Below, piece by piece: positions 47,782 through 57,648 of a stretch of DNA of 64,000 nucleotides (within the stretch, counting starts at the first letter, position 1; each line of letters begins with the position of its first letter). Both the position numbers and the translations under genes were made by a program. A model generated the notes under the pieces. That model saw only the letters and a list, made by a program, of their open reading frames with translations. It made no database searches and was not told where the DNA came from. The stretch comes from Agreia bicolorata. Its GTDB lineage: Bacteria > Actinomycetota > Actinomycetes > Actinomycetales > Microbacteriaceae. The stretch is from the NCBI RefSeq assembly GCF_000938265.1, contig NZ_JYFC01000001.1:248001-312000 (forward strand), written 5' to 3'.

Positions 47782-48996
47782 CTAGGCGCCTTTCGTTTCG
47801 GCGGGGGGTGAGACTGATTCGGACGCCGCATCGAGCGGGTCGAGCGATGCAGCCATCGACGCCTCGGGGCTCTCGACCTCTGTCGACTGGGCCGTGGCCT
47901 CGACGACCTTGCGTCGACTGAGAGGCGCCAGGGTCAGGACAGTGCACACGACCAGACCGACGAGCAGGAACACAACTGCGTAGCCGGTCGGAACGAGGAA
48001 GAACAGCAGGCAGCCGACCGAGACGACGGCCGTCCATGCGTAGAAGATGAGAACCGCGTGGAAGTGCGAGTGCCCCATGTCGAGCAGCCGGTGATGAAGA
48101 TGCTTTCTGTCTGCACTGAAGGGGCTCTTGCCCGCACGAAGGCGCCGAAAGACGGCGAGCCCGAAGTCGAGCAGCGGCAACACGAGGATGGCGAAGGGAA
48201 GCAGGATCGGAATGAACGCGGGAAGCAGTTCGCGCCGGCCCAGTGTCGCTGGGTCGATGACTCCGGTGACTGCGATGGCGCTGGTGGCCATGAGTAGTCC
48301 GACCAGCATGGCGCCCGCGTCACCCATGAACAGCTTCGCCGGGTGCCAGTTGAGCGGCAGGAATCCCGCGCACGCACCGATCAGGATGGCGGAGATGAGC
48401 GCGGCGAGGTTGAAGTAGTCGGTAGCCGACCCCTCCTGAATGAGCAGGAAGGTGTAAAGGAAGAAGACGCCGTTCGCGATGAGACATACTCCCGCCACCA
48501 GCCCGTCGAGGCCGTCGATGAAGTTGATGGCATTCATCACCAGCACGACCGCGAACAGGCTGATGATGAGCGACATCACGCCGGATCCGACCGCGAGCGT
48601 TCCCGCAATCGGAAGCGAGACGATCGCGACGCCCTGCCAGACGAGAAGCCACGCCGCGATGATCTGACCCGCGAGCTTGATAGTCCAGTCGAGGTCGATG
48701 AGGTCGTCGATCACTCCGATCACCACGATGATCAGGGCCGCGCCCAGAATTGCGAACACCGGTCCCGGGTTGACGAAGACCAGTCTGAATCCATCGACCT
48801 GCGAGGCCACGGCGAAGGCGACGACCATGCCGATGAACATGGCGACACCGCCCAGCCGCGGTGTGGGTCGGGTGTGCACATCGCGTTCGCGGATCTTGGG
48901 ATAGAGCCTGAACCGGTGACTCAGCTTGTACACGATGAGCGCGAGCCCAAAGGTGACGACGGCCGAGATCGCAGCGACAAGCAGGTAGATCCGCAC
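47782..48996 (-). CDS. Undecaprenyl-phosphate sugar-1-phosphate transferase (WecA/TagO type)
   Basis: 404 aa, about ten to eleven helices, MraY/WecA superfamily. It transfers a sugar-1-phosphate, commonly GlcNAc-1-P, from UDP to undecaprenyl phosphate to begin synthesis of a cell-wall polymer. Catalytic motifs: VIDDLIDLDW, NAINFIDGLDGL, LFMGDAGAMLVG and the HIHH-like HLHHRLLDMGHS. The C-terminal 35 residues are hydrophilic. The start is GTG, 3 bp after the tsaC stop. It and the LCP protein at 3.2-4.5 kb could serve the same glycopolymer, which is inference. Confidence 0.9.
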   Translation of the reverse strand: MRIYLLVAAISAVVTFGLALIVYKLSHRFRLYPKIRERDVHTRPTPRLGGVAMFIGMVVAFAVASQVDGFRLVFVNPGPVFAILGAALIIVVIGVIDDLIDLDWTIKLAGQIIAAWLLVWQGVAIVSLPIAGTLAVGSGVMSLIISLFAVVLVMNAINFIDGLDGLVAGVCLIANGVFFLYTFLLIQEGSATDYFNLAALISAILIGACAGFLPLNWHPAKLFMGDAGAMLVGLLMATSAIAVTGVIDPATLGRRELLPAFIPILLPFAILVLPLLDFGLAVFRRLRAGKSPFSADRKHLHHRLLDMGHSHFHAVLIFYAWTAVVSVGCLLFFLVPTGYAVVFLLVGLVVCTVLTLAPLSRRKVVEATAQSTEVESPEASMAASLDPLDAASESVSPPAETKGA

Positions 48997-48999
48997 GGA

Positions 49000-49674
49000 T
49001 CAGCCGCCCAGTCGCTCGTCGGGCACCGAGAGCACATCACCCAGAATCGACCGTAGCTGCTCCTCCGAAACCGCCCCGTGACGCACGATTCGAATCGCGC
49101 CGTCGTCGCCGAACGTGCTCGCATCGACGATCGTCGATGTGATCGTTTCGGTTGCGCCGCCGTCGAGATACACGTCGACGCTGTCGCCGAGACTTTCACG
49201 TGCGAGGGATGCCGTGGTTGCGGCAGGCTCGCCGGTGAGATTCGCCGACGACACCGCCAAGGGGCCTACCTCGGTGAGCAGTTCGAGGGCGATGGGGTCG
49301 GACGGCTGGCGCAGCGCGACGGTGCCGCGGGTGTCGCCGAGGTCCCACGCGAGCGAAGACCGTGCAGGAACGATGATCGTGAGCCCGCCGGGCCAGAATG
49401 CATCGACCAGGTCGCGCACGGGCTGGCTCACCGTCTCGGCGAGGGCATCGAGGGTGGCGACTCCTGGCACGAGAACGGGAGGCGGTGAGCTGCGAGTACG
49501 ACCTTTGGCATCGAGCAATGCCTGAACCGCAGCCGGGTTGAACGCATCGGCCGCGATGCCGTACACCGTATCTGTCGGGATCACGACGAGAGCGCCGCGG
49601 CCGATAGCGGCACGGGCCAGTCGCATCCCTGTCAGGAGCTCAGACGGAACCGAGCAGTCATAGAGGGCAGCCAT
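49000..49674 (-). CDS. tsaC: L-threonylcarbamoyladenylate synthase (Sua5/YrdC/TsaC family)
   Basis: 224 aa. Makes threonylcarbamoyl-AMP for t6A37 of ANN-decoding tRNAs. The YrdC core shows GALVVIPTDTVYGIAADAF, PGGLTIIVPA, VALRQPSDPIALELL and SSANLTGEPA. Length suits TsaC rather than the longer Sua5. The ATG at 49674 has GGGG 5 nt upstream; a long in-frame 5' extension is antisense to the acyltransferase region and was rejected. In many actinobacteria it directly follows prmC; here two genes intervene. Confidence 0.92.
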   Translation of the reverse strand: MAALYDCSVPSELLTGMRLARAAIGRGALVVIPTDTVYGIAADAFNPAAVQALLDAKGRTRSSPPPVLVPGVATLDALAETVSQPVRDLVDAFWPGGLTIIVPARSSLAWDLGDTRGTVALRQPSDPIALELLTEVGPLAVSSANLTGEPAATTASLARESLGDSVDVYLDGGATETITSTIVDASTFGDDGAIRIVRHGAVSEEQLRSILGDVLSVPDERLGG

Positions 49675-49709
49675 ATCGACCCCAATGATAGTCGGTGGGC
49701 CCTGAGCAT

Positions 49710-50972
49710 TCAGACAACGACGCTCGGGGGAAGCATGCGGCGCAGGAGTTTGCGAGACGGCTCCTCGATGAATCGCCACAGTATCCAGGCGCTGAGCCAT
49801 GCGGCTGCAGCTGTGGCGAGGCCCATTGCGAGCAGCGGCGGCCCTGAGTCGGCGTGAAGCCTCGACGCGGCGAGGAGTCCCGCTCCGATGATGAGGGGAT
49901 GCACCAGATAGAAGGCGAACGACGCTCGTCCGGCCAAGAGAAACGGCCTCGTCGCAAGCAGCCTGGAGAGCGGATCGCGCGGGCAGATCGCAAGGCAGGC
50001 GATCAGGAGCACGAGCAGGGGAAGCACGATGATCGATTCGGCGGGCGCGATCATGTCGATGCCGTTGTGGAACTCCTCCTGACCAGCCCGTATGTTGTGC
50101 AGCGGGTCGTGGTAGGCCACGACCAGAAGAACGGCCACTGAGGCGGCCGCGGCCAGCGTGGCAAGAGGCATGCGCCGCACTCCCCCGACATTCTGCGGTT
50201 CGGGCGTCTCGCTGAGGTATCGGCGCAGAAGCAGACACAGCACGGCGCCGATCCAGAACTCGCCGAGAACCCGAATAGGCAGAACACCTGCTGCCGTCAC
50301 GTAGCTGTCATTCGCGAAGAGGAAGATCGTGTCGTCCTGCATGCTGAGTCCCACGACAAGCACGGGCAGCATCAGCAGCACGATCACCGTGACCATGACA
50401 CGTCGGGATGCGACGGCCGCGAATCGAGCGAGCGCGACGACTCCGACGGCGAAGGTGAGATACGCCATCCACTCCGCACTGACCGACCAGTCGACACCAT
50501 TCCAGTCGAGCGTCGACGGGAACCAGCCGTTGAGCAGAGTGAGGTGCAGCAGCAGTCGCCCGGGATCGGCCTGAGCCAGGAACGAGGGGTCGCCCGACGA
50601 GAAGGCTTGGAAGATGAAATATGCCCCGAACAGCATGAGCACGAAGGCCGTGAGCGGCCAGACGCGCGCCAGCCGCAGCCAGATGAATCCGACTGCCGTG
50701 CGCCAGGTATACGCACTGGTCATCGTCGTCAGGTGGGTGTAGGTCAGGATGAATCCGCTGAGGATGAAGAAGAGGTCGACTCCGAGATACCCCGCCGACG
50801 CGAGGTGGATCACGAACTGCGTGAATGGCCCAGGTCCGAGTGCGTCGACGATCTCTGTGCGGAAGTGTCGAAGAAATACCCAGAATGCGGCCAAGGCACG
50901 GATACCCGTCAGGGCGCCGATCAGCGGAGCGCGGCGCACGGTCGCCTCGATCGCGGCGTCGGCTCTCGACAT
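49710..50972 (-). CDS. Acyltransferase family 3 membrane protein (OafA/YrhL-like)
   Basis: 420 aa with about ten to eleven helices. Motifs of the acyltransferase-3 family: ALTGIRALAAFWVFLRHF near the N-terminus with the catalytic His, and YLGVDLFFILSGFILTYTH. These proteins O-acetylate or O-acylate extracytoplasmic glycans, lipids or antibiotics. ATG at 50972 is preferred (AAAGA upstream); a GTG at 51014 would overlap the PLDc_N gene. It lies between tsaC and the PLDc_N gene, with no clear substrate clue. Confidence 0.83.
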   Translation of the reverse strand: MSRADAAIEATVRRAPLIGALTGIRALAAFWVFLRHFRTEIVDALGPGPFTQFVIHLASAGYLGVDLFFILSGFILTYTHLTTMTSAYTWRTAVGFIWLRLARVWPLTAFVLMLFGAYFIFQAFSSGDPSFLAQADPGRLLLHLTLLNGWFPSTLDWNGVDWSVSAEWMAYLTFAVGVVALARFAAVASRRVMVTVIVLLMLPVLVVGLSMQDDTIFLFANDSYVTAAGVLPIRVLGEFWIGAVLCLLLRRYLSETPEPQNVGGVRRMPLATLAAAASVAVLLVVAYHDPLHNIRAGQEEFHNGIDMIAPAESIIVLPLLVLLIACLAICPRDPLSRLLATRPFLLAGRASFAFYLVHPLIIGAGLLAASRLHADSGPPLLAMGLATAAAAWLSAWILWRFIEEPSRKLLRRMLPPSVVV

Positions 50973-50994
50973 GTCTTTCGGTCTGGCCGAAGCT

Positions 50995-51186
50995 CTACCG
51001 GGTGACCTTGCCACGGCCGAAGAGCAGCCAGAGGATCGAACCGATCACAGAGGTCAGAAGCACCACGATCAACCACACCAGCTTGCCGACGAAACCGTGG
51101 TTCGGATTGCGCACGATGGAGATCACCGTCGCCACGAAGATGACGAACAGCACGAGGCTTCCGATAGTTGCGCTGATCGGTTCCAT
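50995..51186 (-). CDS. Small membrane protein with PLDc_N domain
   Basis: 63 aa. Two helices: an N-terminal one (ATIGSLVLFVIFVATVIS) and VGKLVWLIVVLLTSVIGSILWLLFG, matching the phospholipase D/cardiolipin synthase N-terminal domain (PLDc_N), here alone with no catalytic HKD motifs. ATG at 51186 has AGGAG 5 nt upstream. Such free-standing PLDc_N peptides are common in actinobacteria, and their function is unknown. Confidence 0.78.
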   Translation of the reverse strand: MEPISATIGSLVLFVIFVATVISIVRNPNHGFVGKLVWLIVVLLTSVIGSILWLLFGRGKVTR

Positions 51187-51251
51187 GATCACTCCTGATG
51201 TTCGAGGGACGGTGCCCGGTGGCATGCCGCCGACCAAGCATAGCTGCGGTA

Positions 51252-52163
51252 TCAGCGCAGCGCGGTGGTGGCCCGGTCTCGTCCGGTGAGGTCGCGGTGA
51301 GTGGCGGTGGCATGCCAGCCATCGGCATCCAGTAGTTGCCTTATCTCGGCGCCCTGCAGCTCGCCGTGCTCGATCACCAGCACGCCTCCCGAATGCAGCA
51401 GCCGAAGACCAGTGCGTGACACGTTCCTGACGACGTCGAGGCCGTCTTCTCCACCGTAGAGCGCATGCTCGGGGTCGAAGAGACGAACCTCGGGATCGCG
51501 AGGGATCGCCTGGGCAGGAATGTACGGCGGGTTCGAGACGACGACGGACACGCGGCCGTCGAGCTCCGGCACTGCGTCGATCAGATCGATGAAGACCAGA
51601 CGAGCGTTCGGGGCATCGACCCGGCGAAAGTTCTGCTTGGTCCAGACGAACGCGGCGGAGCTGTTCTCGACGGCAACTATCTGCGCGTGGGGAACCTCCG
51701 TCGCCAGCGACAGTGCGATCGCACCGCTTCCCGTTCCGAGGTCGACCGCGATGGGGCCATCCTCGCGCCGAGGATCGATGACGATCGAACGCAGGGAATC
51801 GATGGCCAGGCCGGCCACGAACTCGGTCTCAGGCCGAGGCACGAAGACGCCAGGGCCGACTTCGAGCTCGAGGTTGCGGAACCAGGCGACACCAGTGATG
51901 TGCTGAAGCGGCTCTCTCGCAGCGCGACGCTCGATCGCCTCGCTGATGGCCACTGCATCTTCGACACCGAGAGTCTTGTCGGTGATCGTCATTGCCTGAA
52001 CCTGGCCGCGGCTCGCTCCGAGCACGAAGCCCACGAGAAGTTCGGCGTCGACCTGCGGATCTGCGACGCCGCTGCGAGCGAGCACGGCGATGCCGTGCTC
52101 GAGGAGGCTTCTGACCGTGGGCGGCCGGAGCGTTCCCGTCGGTTCGAGGACGACCGCGCTCAT
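51252..52163 (-). CDS. prmC: Peptide chain release factor N5-glutamine methyltransferase
   Basis: 303 aa. Methylates the Gln of the GGQ motif of RF1/RF2 using SAM. The N-terminal helical domain is followed by the SAM-binding motif AVDLGTGSGAIALSLA and the catalytic VSNPPYIPAQAIP. ATG at 52163 shares one base with the prfA stop (TAATG), so enzyme and substrate are translationally coupled. Confidence 0.94.
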   Translation of the reverse strand: MSAVVLEPTGTLRPPTVRSLLEHGIAVLARSGVADPQVDAELLVGFVLGASRGQVQAMTITDKTLGVEDAVAISEAIERRAAREPLQHITGVAWFRNLELEVGPGVFVPRPETEFVAGLAIDSLRSIVIDPRREDGPIAVDLGTGSGAIALSLATEVPHAQIVAVENSSAAFVWTKQNFRRVDAPNARLVFIDLIDAVPELDGRVSVVVSNPPYIPAQAIPRDPEVRLFDPEHALYGGEDGLDVVRNVSRTGLRLLHSGGVLVIEHGELQGAEIRQLLDADGWHATATHRDLTGRDRATTALR

Positions 52164-53245
52164 TAGTCGGCCGCTCCCCCGAGCTCCTGCAGACGAGCTT
52201 CCTCGTCGGCAGCGATGCACGACTCGATGACAGGCTCGAGGGCTCCGTTCATCACACCGTCGAGGTTGTACGCCTTGTAACCCGTGCGGTGATCCGCGAT
52301 GCGGTTCTCTGGGAAGTTGTACGTGCGGATGCGCTCGGACCGATCCATCGTGCGGATCTGGCTCTTGCGAACCACGGATGCCGCCGCGTCGATCTCCTCC
52401 TGCTGGCGCGCGAGCACGCGGGCTCGCAGAACACGCATGCCGGCCTCACGGTTCTGCAGCTGGCTCTTCTCGTTCTGCATCGCCACCACGATTCCGGTGG
52501 GAAGGTGGGTGATGCGCACGGCCGAGTCGGTCGTGTTGACCGACTGACCGCCAGGCCCGGAGGACCGATAGACGTCGATCTTGAGATCGTTGGGGCTGAT
52601 CTCCACCTCTTCGGGCTCGTCGACCTCGGGGAACACGAGCACGCCGGCGGCCGACGTGTGAATGCGCCCCTGCGACTCGGTAGCGGGAACGCGCTGCACG
52701 CGGTGAACGCCGCCCTCGTACTTGAGATGCGCCCAGACTCCCTGCGCCGGATCAGACGAAGAACCCTTGATCGCGAGCTGAACATCTTTGATGCCGCCAA
52801 GATCGCTCGAGGTCTGCTCGATGATCTCGGTCTTCCACTTCTTGCTCTCGGCGTAGTGCAGGTACATACGCAGAAGATCGGCCGCGAACAGTGCCGATTC
52901 GGCCCCGCCCTCGCCCATCTTGATCTCCATGATCACGTCGCGACCGTCGTTGGGGTCACGCGGAATCAGGAGGCGTCGGAGCCTCTCCTCGGCGACCGCG
53001 AGGTCAGCCGTGATTCCAGGGACCTCTTCGGCGAACGAGGCGTCTTCGGCGGCCATCTCCTGAGCGGCCTCGAGGTCGCTTTCGAGCTGCTGCCATTGAC
53101 GGTAGGCCGCGATGATGCGACTGAGTTCCGCGTAGCGGCGATTGACCTTCTTAGACCGGGCAGGATCCGAGTGCAACGCGGGATCGGCGAGCTGCTCCTG
53201 CAACTCGTCATGCTCGGTCAGCAGTGTTTCAACTGACTCGAACAT
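52163..53245 (-). CDS. prfA: Peptide chain release factor 1
   Basis: 360 aa. Recognises UAA and UAG and triggers peptide release. The GGQ motif is [16 protein letters not shown] (about residue 230), and the stop-codon recognition region contains the PxT-type tripeptide in [20 protein letters not shown] has GGAGA 9 nt upstream. It sits between rho and prmC, a conserved order. Because RF1 reads UAG, it would also terminate potD at its amber codon. Confidence 0.97.
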   Translation of the reverse strand: MFESVETLLTEHDELQEQLADPALHSDPARSKKVNRRYAELSRIIAAYRQWQQLESDLEAAQEMAAEDASFAEEVPGITADLAVAEERLRRLLIPRDPNDGRDVIMEIKMGEGGAESALFAADLLRMYLHYAESKKWKTEIIEQTSSDLGGIKDVQLAIKGSSSDPAQGVWAHLKYEGGVHRVQRVPATESQGRIHTSAAGVLVFPEVDEPEEVEISPNDLKIDVYRSSGPGGQSVNTTDSAVRITHLPTGIVVAMQNEKSQLQNREAGMRVLRARVLARQQEEIDAAASVVRKSQIRTMDRSERIRTYNFPENRIADHRTGYKAYNLDGVMNGALEPVIESCIAADEEARLQELGGAAD

Positions 53246-53248
53246 GTT

Positions 53249-55450
53249 CTACTTCTCCAGGTCGCGTCCGTTGTGACCCGCGGGAGCCGGCATCGTCTTC
53301 TGCACCTGCATAAGGAACTCGACGTTCGACGTCGTCTCCTTGAGACGGCCCAGAACGATCTCGAGCGCCTGCTGCTGGTCGACGCCGGCGAGGGCTCGAC
53401 GCAGCTTCCACGTGATCTTGGTCTCGTCGACGCCCATCAGCAGTTCTTCGCGGCGCGTGGAGGATGCGTTGACATCGACGGCCGGGAAGATGCGCTTGTC
53501 GGCGAGCTGGCGCGAGAGGCGCAGCTCACTGTTGCCGGTGCCCTTGAACTCCTCGAAGATCACCTCGTCCATCTTCGATCCGGTCTCGACGAGCGCGGTC
53601 GCCAGAATGGTCAGCGATCCACCGTTCTCGATGTTGCGCGCGGCACCGAAGAAGCGCTTCGGCGGGTAGAGAGCGGATGCGTCGACACCGCCCGAGAGAA
53701 TACGGCCGGATGCCGGCGAAGCCAGGTTGTACGCACGCCCGAGGCGGGTGATCGAGTCGAGCAGCACAACGACGTCGTGGCCCAGTTCGACCAGGCGCTT
53801 GGCGCGCTCGATGGCGAGCTCGGCGACCGTGGTGTGGTCTTCGGCGGGACGGTCGAAGGTCGAGGCGATGACCTCTCCCTTGACCGTGCGCTGCATGTCG
53901 GTGACCTCTTCGGGACGCTCATCGACGAGAACGACCATGAGGTGAACCTCGGGGTTGTTCGTCGAGATGGCGTTGGCGATCTGCTGCAGAACGATCGTCT
54001 TGCCGGCCTTCGGCGGCGCCACGATCAGGCCGCGCTGGCCCTTGCCGATGGGGGCCACAAGGTCGATGATGCGTTGCGTCAGCTTGCCTGGCTCGGTCTC
54101 GAGGCGCAGACGCTCCTGAGGGTAGAGCGGGGTCAGCTTGTTGAACTCGACCCGGTTCGCCGCTTCGTCGATGGGGAGCCCGTTGATGGACTCGATCTTG
54201 ACGATCGCGTTGTACTTCTGGCGTCCGTTGCCGTCGCCCTCGCGCGGCTGGCGGATCGAACCGACGACCGCATCGCCCTTACGCAGGTTGTACTTCTTGA
54301 CCTGTCCGAGCGAGACGTAGACATCGTTGTTGCCCGGCAGGTAGCCGCTCGTGCGCACGAATGCGTAGTTGTCGAGGATGTCGAGGATTCCGGCGACAGG
54401 AATCAGAACGTCGTCTTCGCTGATCTCGGGCTCGAGGTCGTCGTTGCCCGTCTGTCCACGACGCTTGCGGTCGCGGTAGCGGTTGCGCGCACTGCGGTCG
54501 GCACGGCCGTCTTCGTCGAGAGCAGGTCCGTTCGAATCGCTGCGGTCATTCTGGGCACGATCGTTCTGGGCGCGATCGTTCTGAGGGCGCTCGACCTGGT
54601 TTCGACCGTTCTGGCCGCGACCGTTCTGGCCGTTCTCGTCCTGAACGCGACCGTTGCGGCCGTTCTCGTTCTGGGCTCGATCGCCCTGACCGCGTGCAGC
54701 ACCCGAGCGCTCGGTGTTCTGCGCAGCGTCGGCGGACTGCTCGGGGGTGCTCTGCCTGTCTTGGTTGCCACCGCGATCACGGTTGCGGTTGCGGTTGCGG
54801 CCTTGGCGACCGCCCTGCTCACGGGGCAGTTCCGAGCGCGACTCATCGGTGTCGCTCGACGGAGCATTCTCCGTTGCGCGCGGCTCCGAAGCACGAGCGT
54901 CTTTATCTGCTGCGCGACCGCGGGTGACGGGCGGGAGGAGAGCGGAGAGCTCGTCGCTCTTGGCGTTCACGTGCGATACGGCCGAGACGCGAGTCTCCGA
55001 CTCGACCGCGCCGGCGCCATCGACAGACTTGGCACGGCGGGGGGCACGCTTGCGCGGAGCAGAAGTGTCGGTCTGCGGCCGCTCGACCTCGACGGCCTCG
55101 TCGACGGGAACGATGTCGTTCAGCGGCGCTGCGACGAAGGCGTCGGCAAAGGCGGCATCGACAATAGTGCCGTCTGAGGTCTCTGTGTTCTCCGAAACCT
55201 CGACGAGGGTCGGCTGCTCCGCCGACGGCTCTGCAGGCGAGGAGACGACGGACTCGTCTGCGGTCGCCGCGGGAGCGGCGGAGTCGGCTGCCTGGCGCTC
55301 GGTGATGGCCTGCACCAGTTCGCCCTTGCGGAGTCTGGCGGCACCGTTGATGCCGAGGGACTGGGCGAGGGCCTGGAGCTCAGCGACCTTGAGGCCGGTG
55401 AGAGCTGTGGGGGTTTCCGCGCCCGGAGCGCGGAGATTGACGTCAGTCAC
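53249..55450 (-). CDS. rho: Transcription termination factor Rho with long polar insertion
   Basis: 733 aa, much longer than E. coli Rho (419 aa). The N-terminal helical domain ([14 protein letters not shown]) is followed by about 260 residues of low-complexity sequence rich in Ala, Glu, Arg, Asn, Asp and Gly, including xQNDR and NGR repeats, before the RNA-binding domain ([28 protein letters not shown]). The ATPase domain has the P-loop [13 protein letters not shown], Walker [18 protein letters not shown], and the Q/R-loops. Such insertions bind RNA and broaden termination in actinobacteria. I chose GTG at 55450, which has GGAAGGAAA upstream, over a GTG seven codons earlier. Confidence 0.95.
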   Translation of the reverse strand: MTDVNLRAPGAETPTALTGLKVAELQALAQSLGINGAARLRKGELVQAITERQAADSAAPAATADESVVSSPAEPSAEQPTLVEVSENTETSDGTIVDAAFADAFVAAPLNDIVPVDEAVEVERPQTDTSAPRKRAPRRAKSVDGAGAVESETRVSAVSHVNAKSDELSALLPPVTRGRAADKDARASEPRATENAPSSDTDESRSELPREQGGRQGRNRNRNRDRGGNQDRQSTPEQSADAAQNTERSGAARGQGDRAQNENGRNGRVQDENGQNGRGQNGRNQVERPQNDRAQNDRAQNDRSDSNGPALDEDGRADRSARNRYRDRKRRGQTGNDDLEPEISEDDVLIPVAGILDILDNYAFVRTSGYLPGNNDVYVSLGQVKKYNLRKGDAVVGSIRQPREGDGNGRQKYNAIVKIESINGLPIDEAANRVEFNKLTPLYPQERLRLETEPGKLTQRIIDLVAPIGKGQRGLIVAPPKAGKTIVLQQIANAISTNNPEVHLMVVLVDERPEEVTDMQRTVKGEVIASTFDRPAEDHTTVAELAIERAKRLVELGHDVVVLLDSITRLGRAYNLASPASGRILSGGVDASALYPPKRFFGAARNIENGGSLTILATALVETGSKMDEVIFEEFKGTGNSELRLSRQLADKRIFPAVDVNASSTRREELLMGVDETKITWKLRRALAGVDQQQALEIVLGRLKETTSNVEFLMQVQKTMPAPAGHNGRDLEK
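54541..54690 (-). repeat. Short tandem repeats inside rho
   Basis: Imperfect 15-bp units encoding A/P-Q-N-D-R repeats, three in a row at about 54545-54590, followed by degenerate N-G-R and E-N-G-Q units up to about 54690. They stay in frame and lie in the disordered insertion of Rho. Confidence 0.75.
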
Positions 55451-55617
55451 GTGTGTGGGGTTTCCTTCCACTGCTGTCCGCTCCGAACCTGAAGCCGGGG
55501 CGGTACTAAGCAGAGAGCTGTCCGTGTACGAGGCGTATGGGCGAGAGGTGCTGAGCCAGTACGCGTAAGTCGCGGGGCAGCGATGAGTGTGAGATTGCTA
55601 CCGGGTACGAGCTTGGA

Positions 55618-56550
55618 TCAAGCCGCTTCAACCGGATGCGTGACCACTGTAGCACCTTTGAAGTCGACAGCCAGAACGAGTGACTTCCACGGTGTGGCCG
55701 ACTCCGACTCGACGAGCTCGACGGCGGCGAGACGCTGGGCCGGATCACTGCACAGCACCAGGATGCTCGGGCCGGCTCCAGACACGACGGCCGGGAAGCC
55801 CTGCTCGCGTAAGAGGCCGATGAGGCGCGACGTGTCGGGCATGGCTTCGGCCCGGTAGTTCTGGTGCAGACGGTCTTCCGTCGCCGCCAGCAAGAGCTCA
55901 GGGCTCTGGATGAGCGCCGCGATCAGAAGCGTCGAGCGCGACACATTGAAGATGGCGTCGGCGTGCGGCACCGATTCGGGCTGCAGGCTGCGAGCGAGGG
56001 CGGTCGACATCGTGGCCTGGGGAACCAGTACAAGAGGAGAAACGCCACGGTGAACGATCAGTTTCTTGAACTGCGGCCCCTCCGCCGTTACCCACGCGAT
56101 GGTGAGTCCGCCGAACAGACAGGGCGCGACGTTGTCGGGGTGCCCTTCCATCTCCGTAGCCAGTGCGAGCAGACCGAGCGCGTCGATCTCGACGATGCCT
56201 TCGAGCAGGCCCTTGGCTGCCATGATGCCCGACACGATGGCAGCACCGGACGACCCGAGGCCGCGCCCGTGCGGAATGACGTTGTGCGCTACGAGGTCGA
56301 GTCCCGGCAAGGGCTGGTCGTAGGCAGCAAACGCGTGGGCGATCGCTCGCACCACCAGATTGGACTCGTCGGTGGGAACCTCGCCCTCTCCGACGCCCGT
56401 GACCTGCACGGTCGCTCCAGGCTGTTCTCGCACGGTGACCGTCAGTTCGTCGTAGAGCGCGAGGGCCAGACCGAGGGTGTCGAATCCCGGGCCGAGGTTC
56501 GCCGTCGTGGCCGGAACCTTGACGGTCACCGAGCGGCCGGCAAGGCTCAC
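55618..56550 (-). CDS. thrB: Homoserine kinase
   Basis: 310 aa, GHMP kinase. Phosphorylates homoserine for threonine synthesis. The family motifs are VPATTANLGPGFDTLG at the N-terminus and the ATP-binding PHGRGLGSSGAAIVSG. GTG at 56550 makes a GTGA overlap with the thrC stop; the Arg-rich extension upstream lies within thrC in another frame and is not homologous. Followed by 167 bp of leader before rho. Confidence 0.95.
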   Translation of the reverse strand: MSLAGRSVTVKVPATTANLGPGFDTLGLALALYDELTVTVREQPGATVQVTGVGEGEVPTDESNLVVRAIAHAFAAYDQPLPGLDLVAHNVIPHGRGLGSSGAAIVSGIMAAKGLLEGIVEIDALGLLALATEMEGHPDNVAPCLFGGLTIAWVTAEGPQFKKLIVHRGVSPLVLVPQATMSTALARSLQPESVPHADAIFNVSRSTLLIAALIQSPELLLAATEDRLHQNYRAEAMPDTSRLIGLLREQGFPAVVSGAGPSILVLCSDPAQRLAAVELVESESATPWKSLVLAVDFKGATVVTHPVEAA

Positions 56551-57644
56551 GAGTCGGCTTTCGACAGACCGAGCACACCGGCGATCTCGTCGGTGTCGAC
56601 GGCCACCGATGTGGGCGTCACGTCGGAGCCGTCTGCGGTCTTGAGCGCCCACTGCGGGTCTTTCAGACCGTGACCCGTCACGGTGAGAACCACAACGGCT
56701 CCCTTTCCGATCACTCCGGCGTCGGCGCGCTCGAGCAGGCCTGCAACGCTGATCGCGGAGGCGGGCTCGACGAAGATTCCGACCTCGGCCGAAAGGATGC
56801 GGTATGCCTCGAGGATCTTATCGTCGTCGATGGCGCCGAAGTAGCCGTCGTTGGCCTCACGAGCAGCGAGGGCGAGTTCCCACGATGCCGGGTTTCCGAT
56901 GCGGATAGCCGAGGCGATCGTCTCGGGGTTGCGAACGATCTCGCCGCGAACGATCGGAGCGCTGCCCGAAGCCTGGAAGCCGAACATGCGCGGCAGCTTC
57001 GTGGTCTCGCCGCGAACGAGTTCTTCGGAGTATCCGCGCGAGTAGGCCGTGTAGTTGCCGGCGTTGCCCACAGGAACGATGTGGAAGTCGGGAGCGTCGC
57101 CCAGAACCTCGACGACCTCGAACGCAGCCGTCTTCTGGCCTTCGATGCGGTCGGGGTTCACCGAGTTCACGAGGTGCACCGGGTAGTTCTCTGCCAGATC
57201 GCGCGCGATGTCGAGGCAGTCGTCGAAGTTGCCTCGAACCTGCAGCAGCTCCGCGTTGTGCGCGATGGCCTGGCTCAGCTTGCCGAGCGCGATCTTGCCC
57301 TCGGGAACGAGAACGGCCGCCGTGATGCCGGCGTGCGTGGCGTAGGCCGCTGCGGAGGCCGAGGTGTTGCCGGTGGAGGCGCAGATGACGGCCTTGGCGC
57401 CGTGCTCGACGGCCTTCGAGATGGCCATCGTCATGCCGCGGTCCTTGAAAGAGCCGGTCGGGTTCATTCCTTCGAACTTCACGTAGACCTGGGCGCCTGT
57501 GCGAGCAGACAGCGCGGGTGCGGGGATGAGGGGCGTGCCGCCCTCTCCGAGCGTCACGATGGGGGTCGCCTCCGAGATGTTGAGACGGTCCGCGTACTCG
57601 TGCAGCACTCCGCGCCACTGACGGGATGCTCGTGTGGTGCTCAC
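56547..57644 (-). CDS. thrC: Threonine synthase
   Basis: 365 aa, PLP enzyme converting O-phosphohomoserine to threonine. The PLP lysine is in NPTGSFKDRGMTMAISK, and the phosphate-binding loop in VGNAGNYTAYSRGY. I chose GTG at 57644, preceded by AAGGAG 9 nt upstream; a TTG six codons earlier is less likely. It lies 4 bp after hom and overlaps thrB by 4 bp. Confidence 0.96.
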   Translation of the reverse strand: MSTTRASRQWRGVLHEYADRLNISEATPIVTLGEGGTPLIPAPALSARTGAQVYVKFEGMNPTGSFKDRGMTMAISKAVEHGAKAVICASTGNTSASAAAYATHAGITAAVLVPEGKIALGKLSQAIAHNAELLQVRGNFDDCLDIARDLAENYPVHLVNSVNPDRIEGQKTAAFEVVEVLGDAPDFHIVPVGNAGNYTAYSRGYSEELVRGETTKLPRMFGFQASGSAPIVRGEIVRNPETIASAIRIGNPASWELALAAREANDGYFGAIDDDKILEAYRILSAEVGIFVEPASAISVAGLLERADAGVIGKGAVVVLTVTGHGLKDPQWALKTADGSDVTPTSVAVDTDEIAGVLGLSKADS

Positions 57645-57648
57645 GGGA

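Noticed and set aside
53273-55177. A 634-codon open frame on the + strand antisense to rho
   Set aside because: It mirrors rho, has no family motif, and arises from high GC at third positions of the opposite strand.
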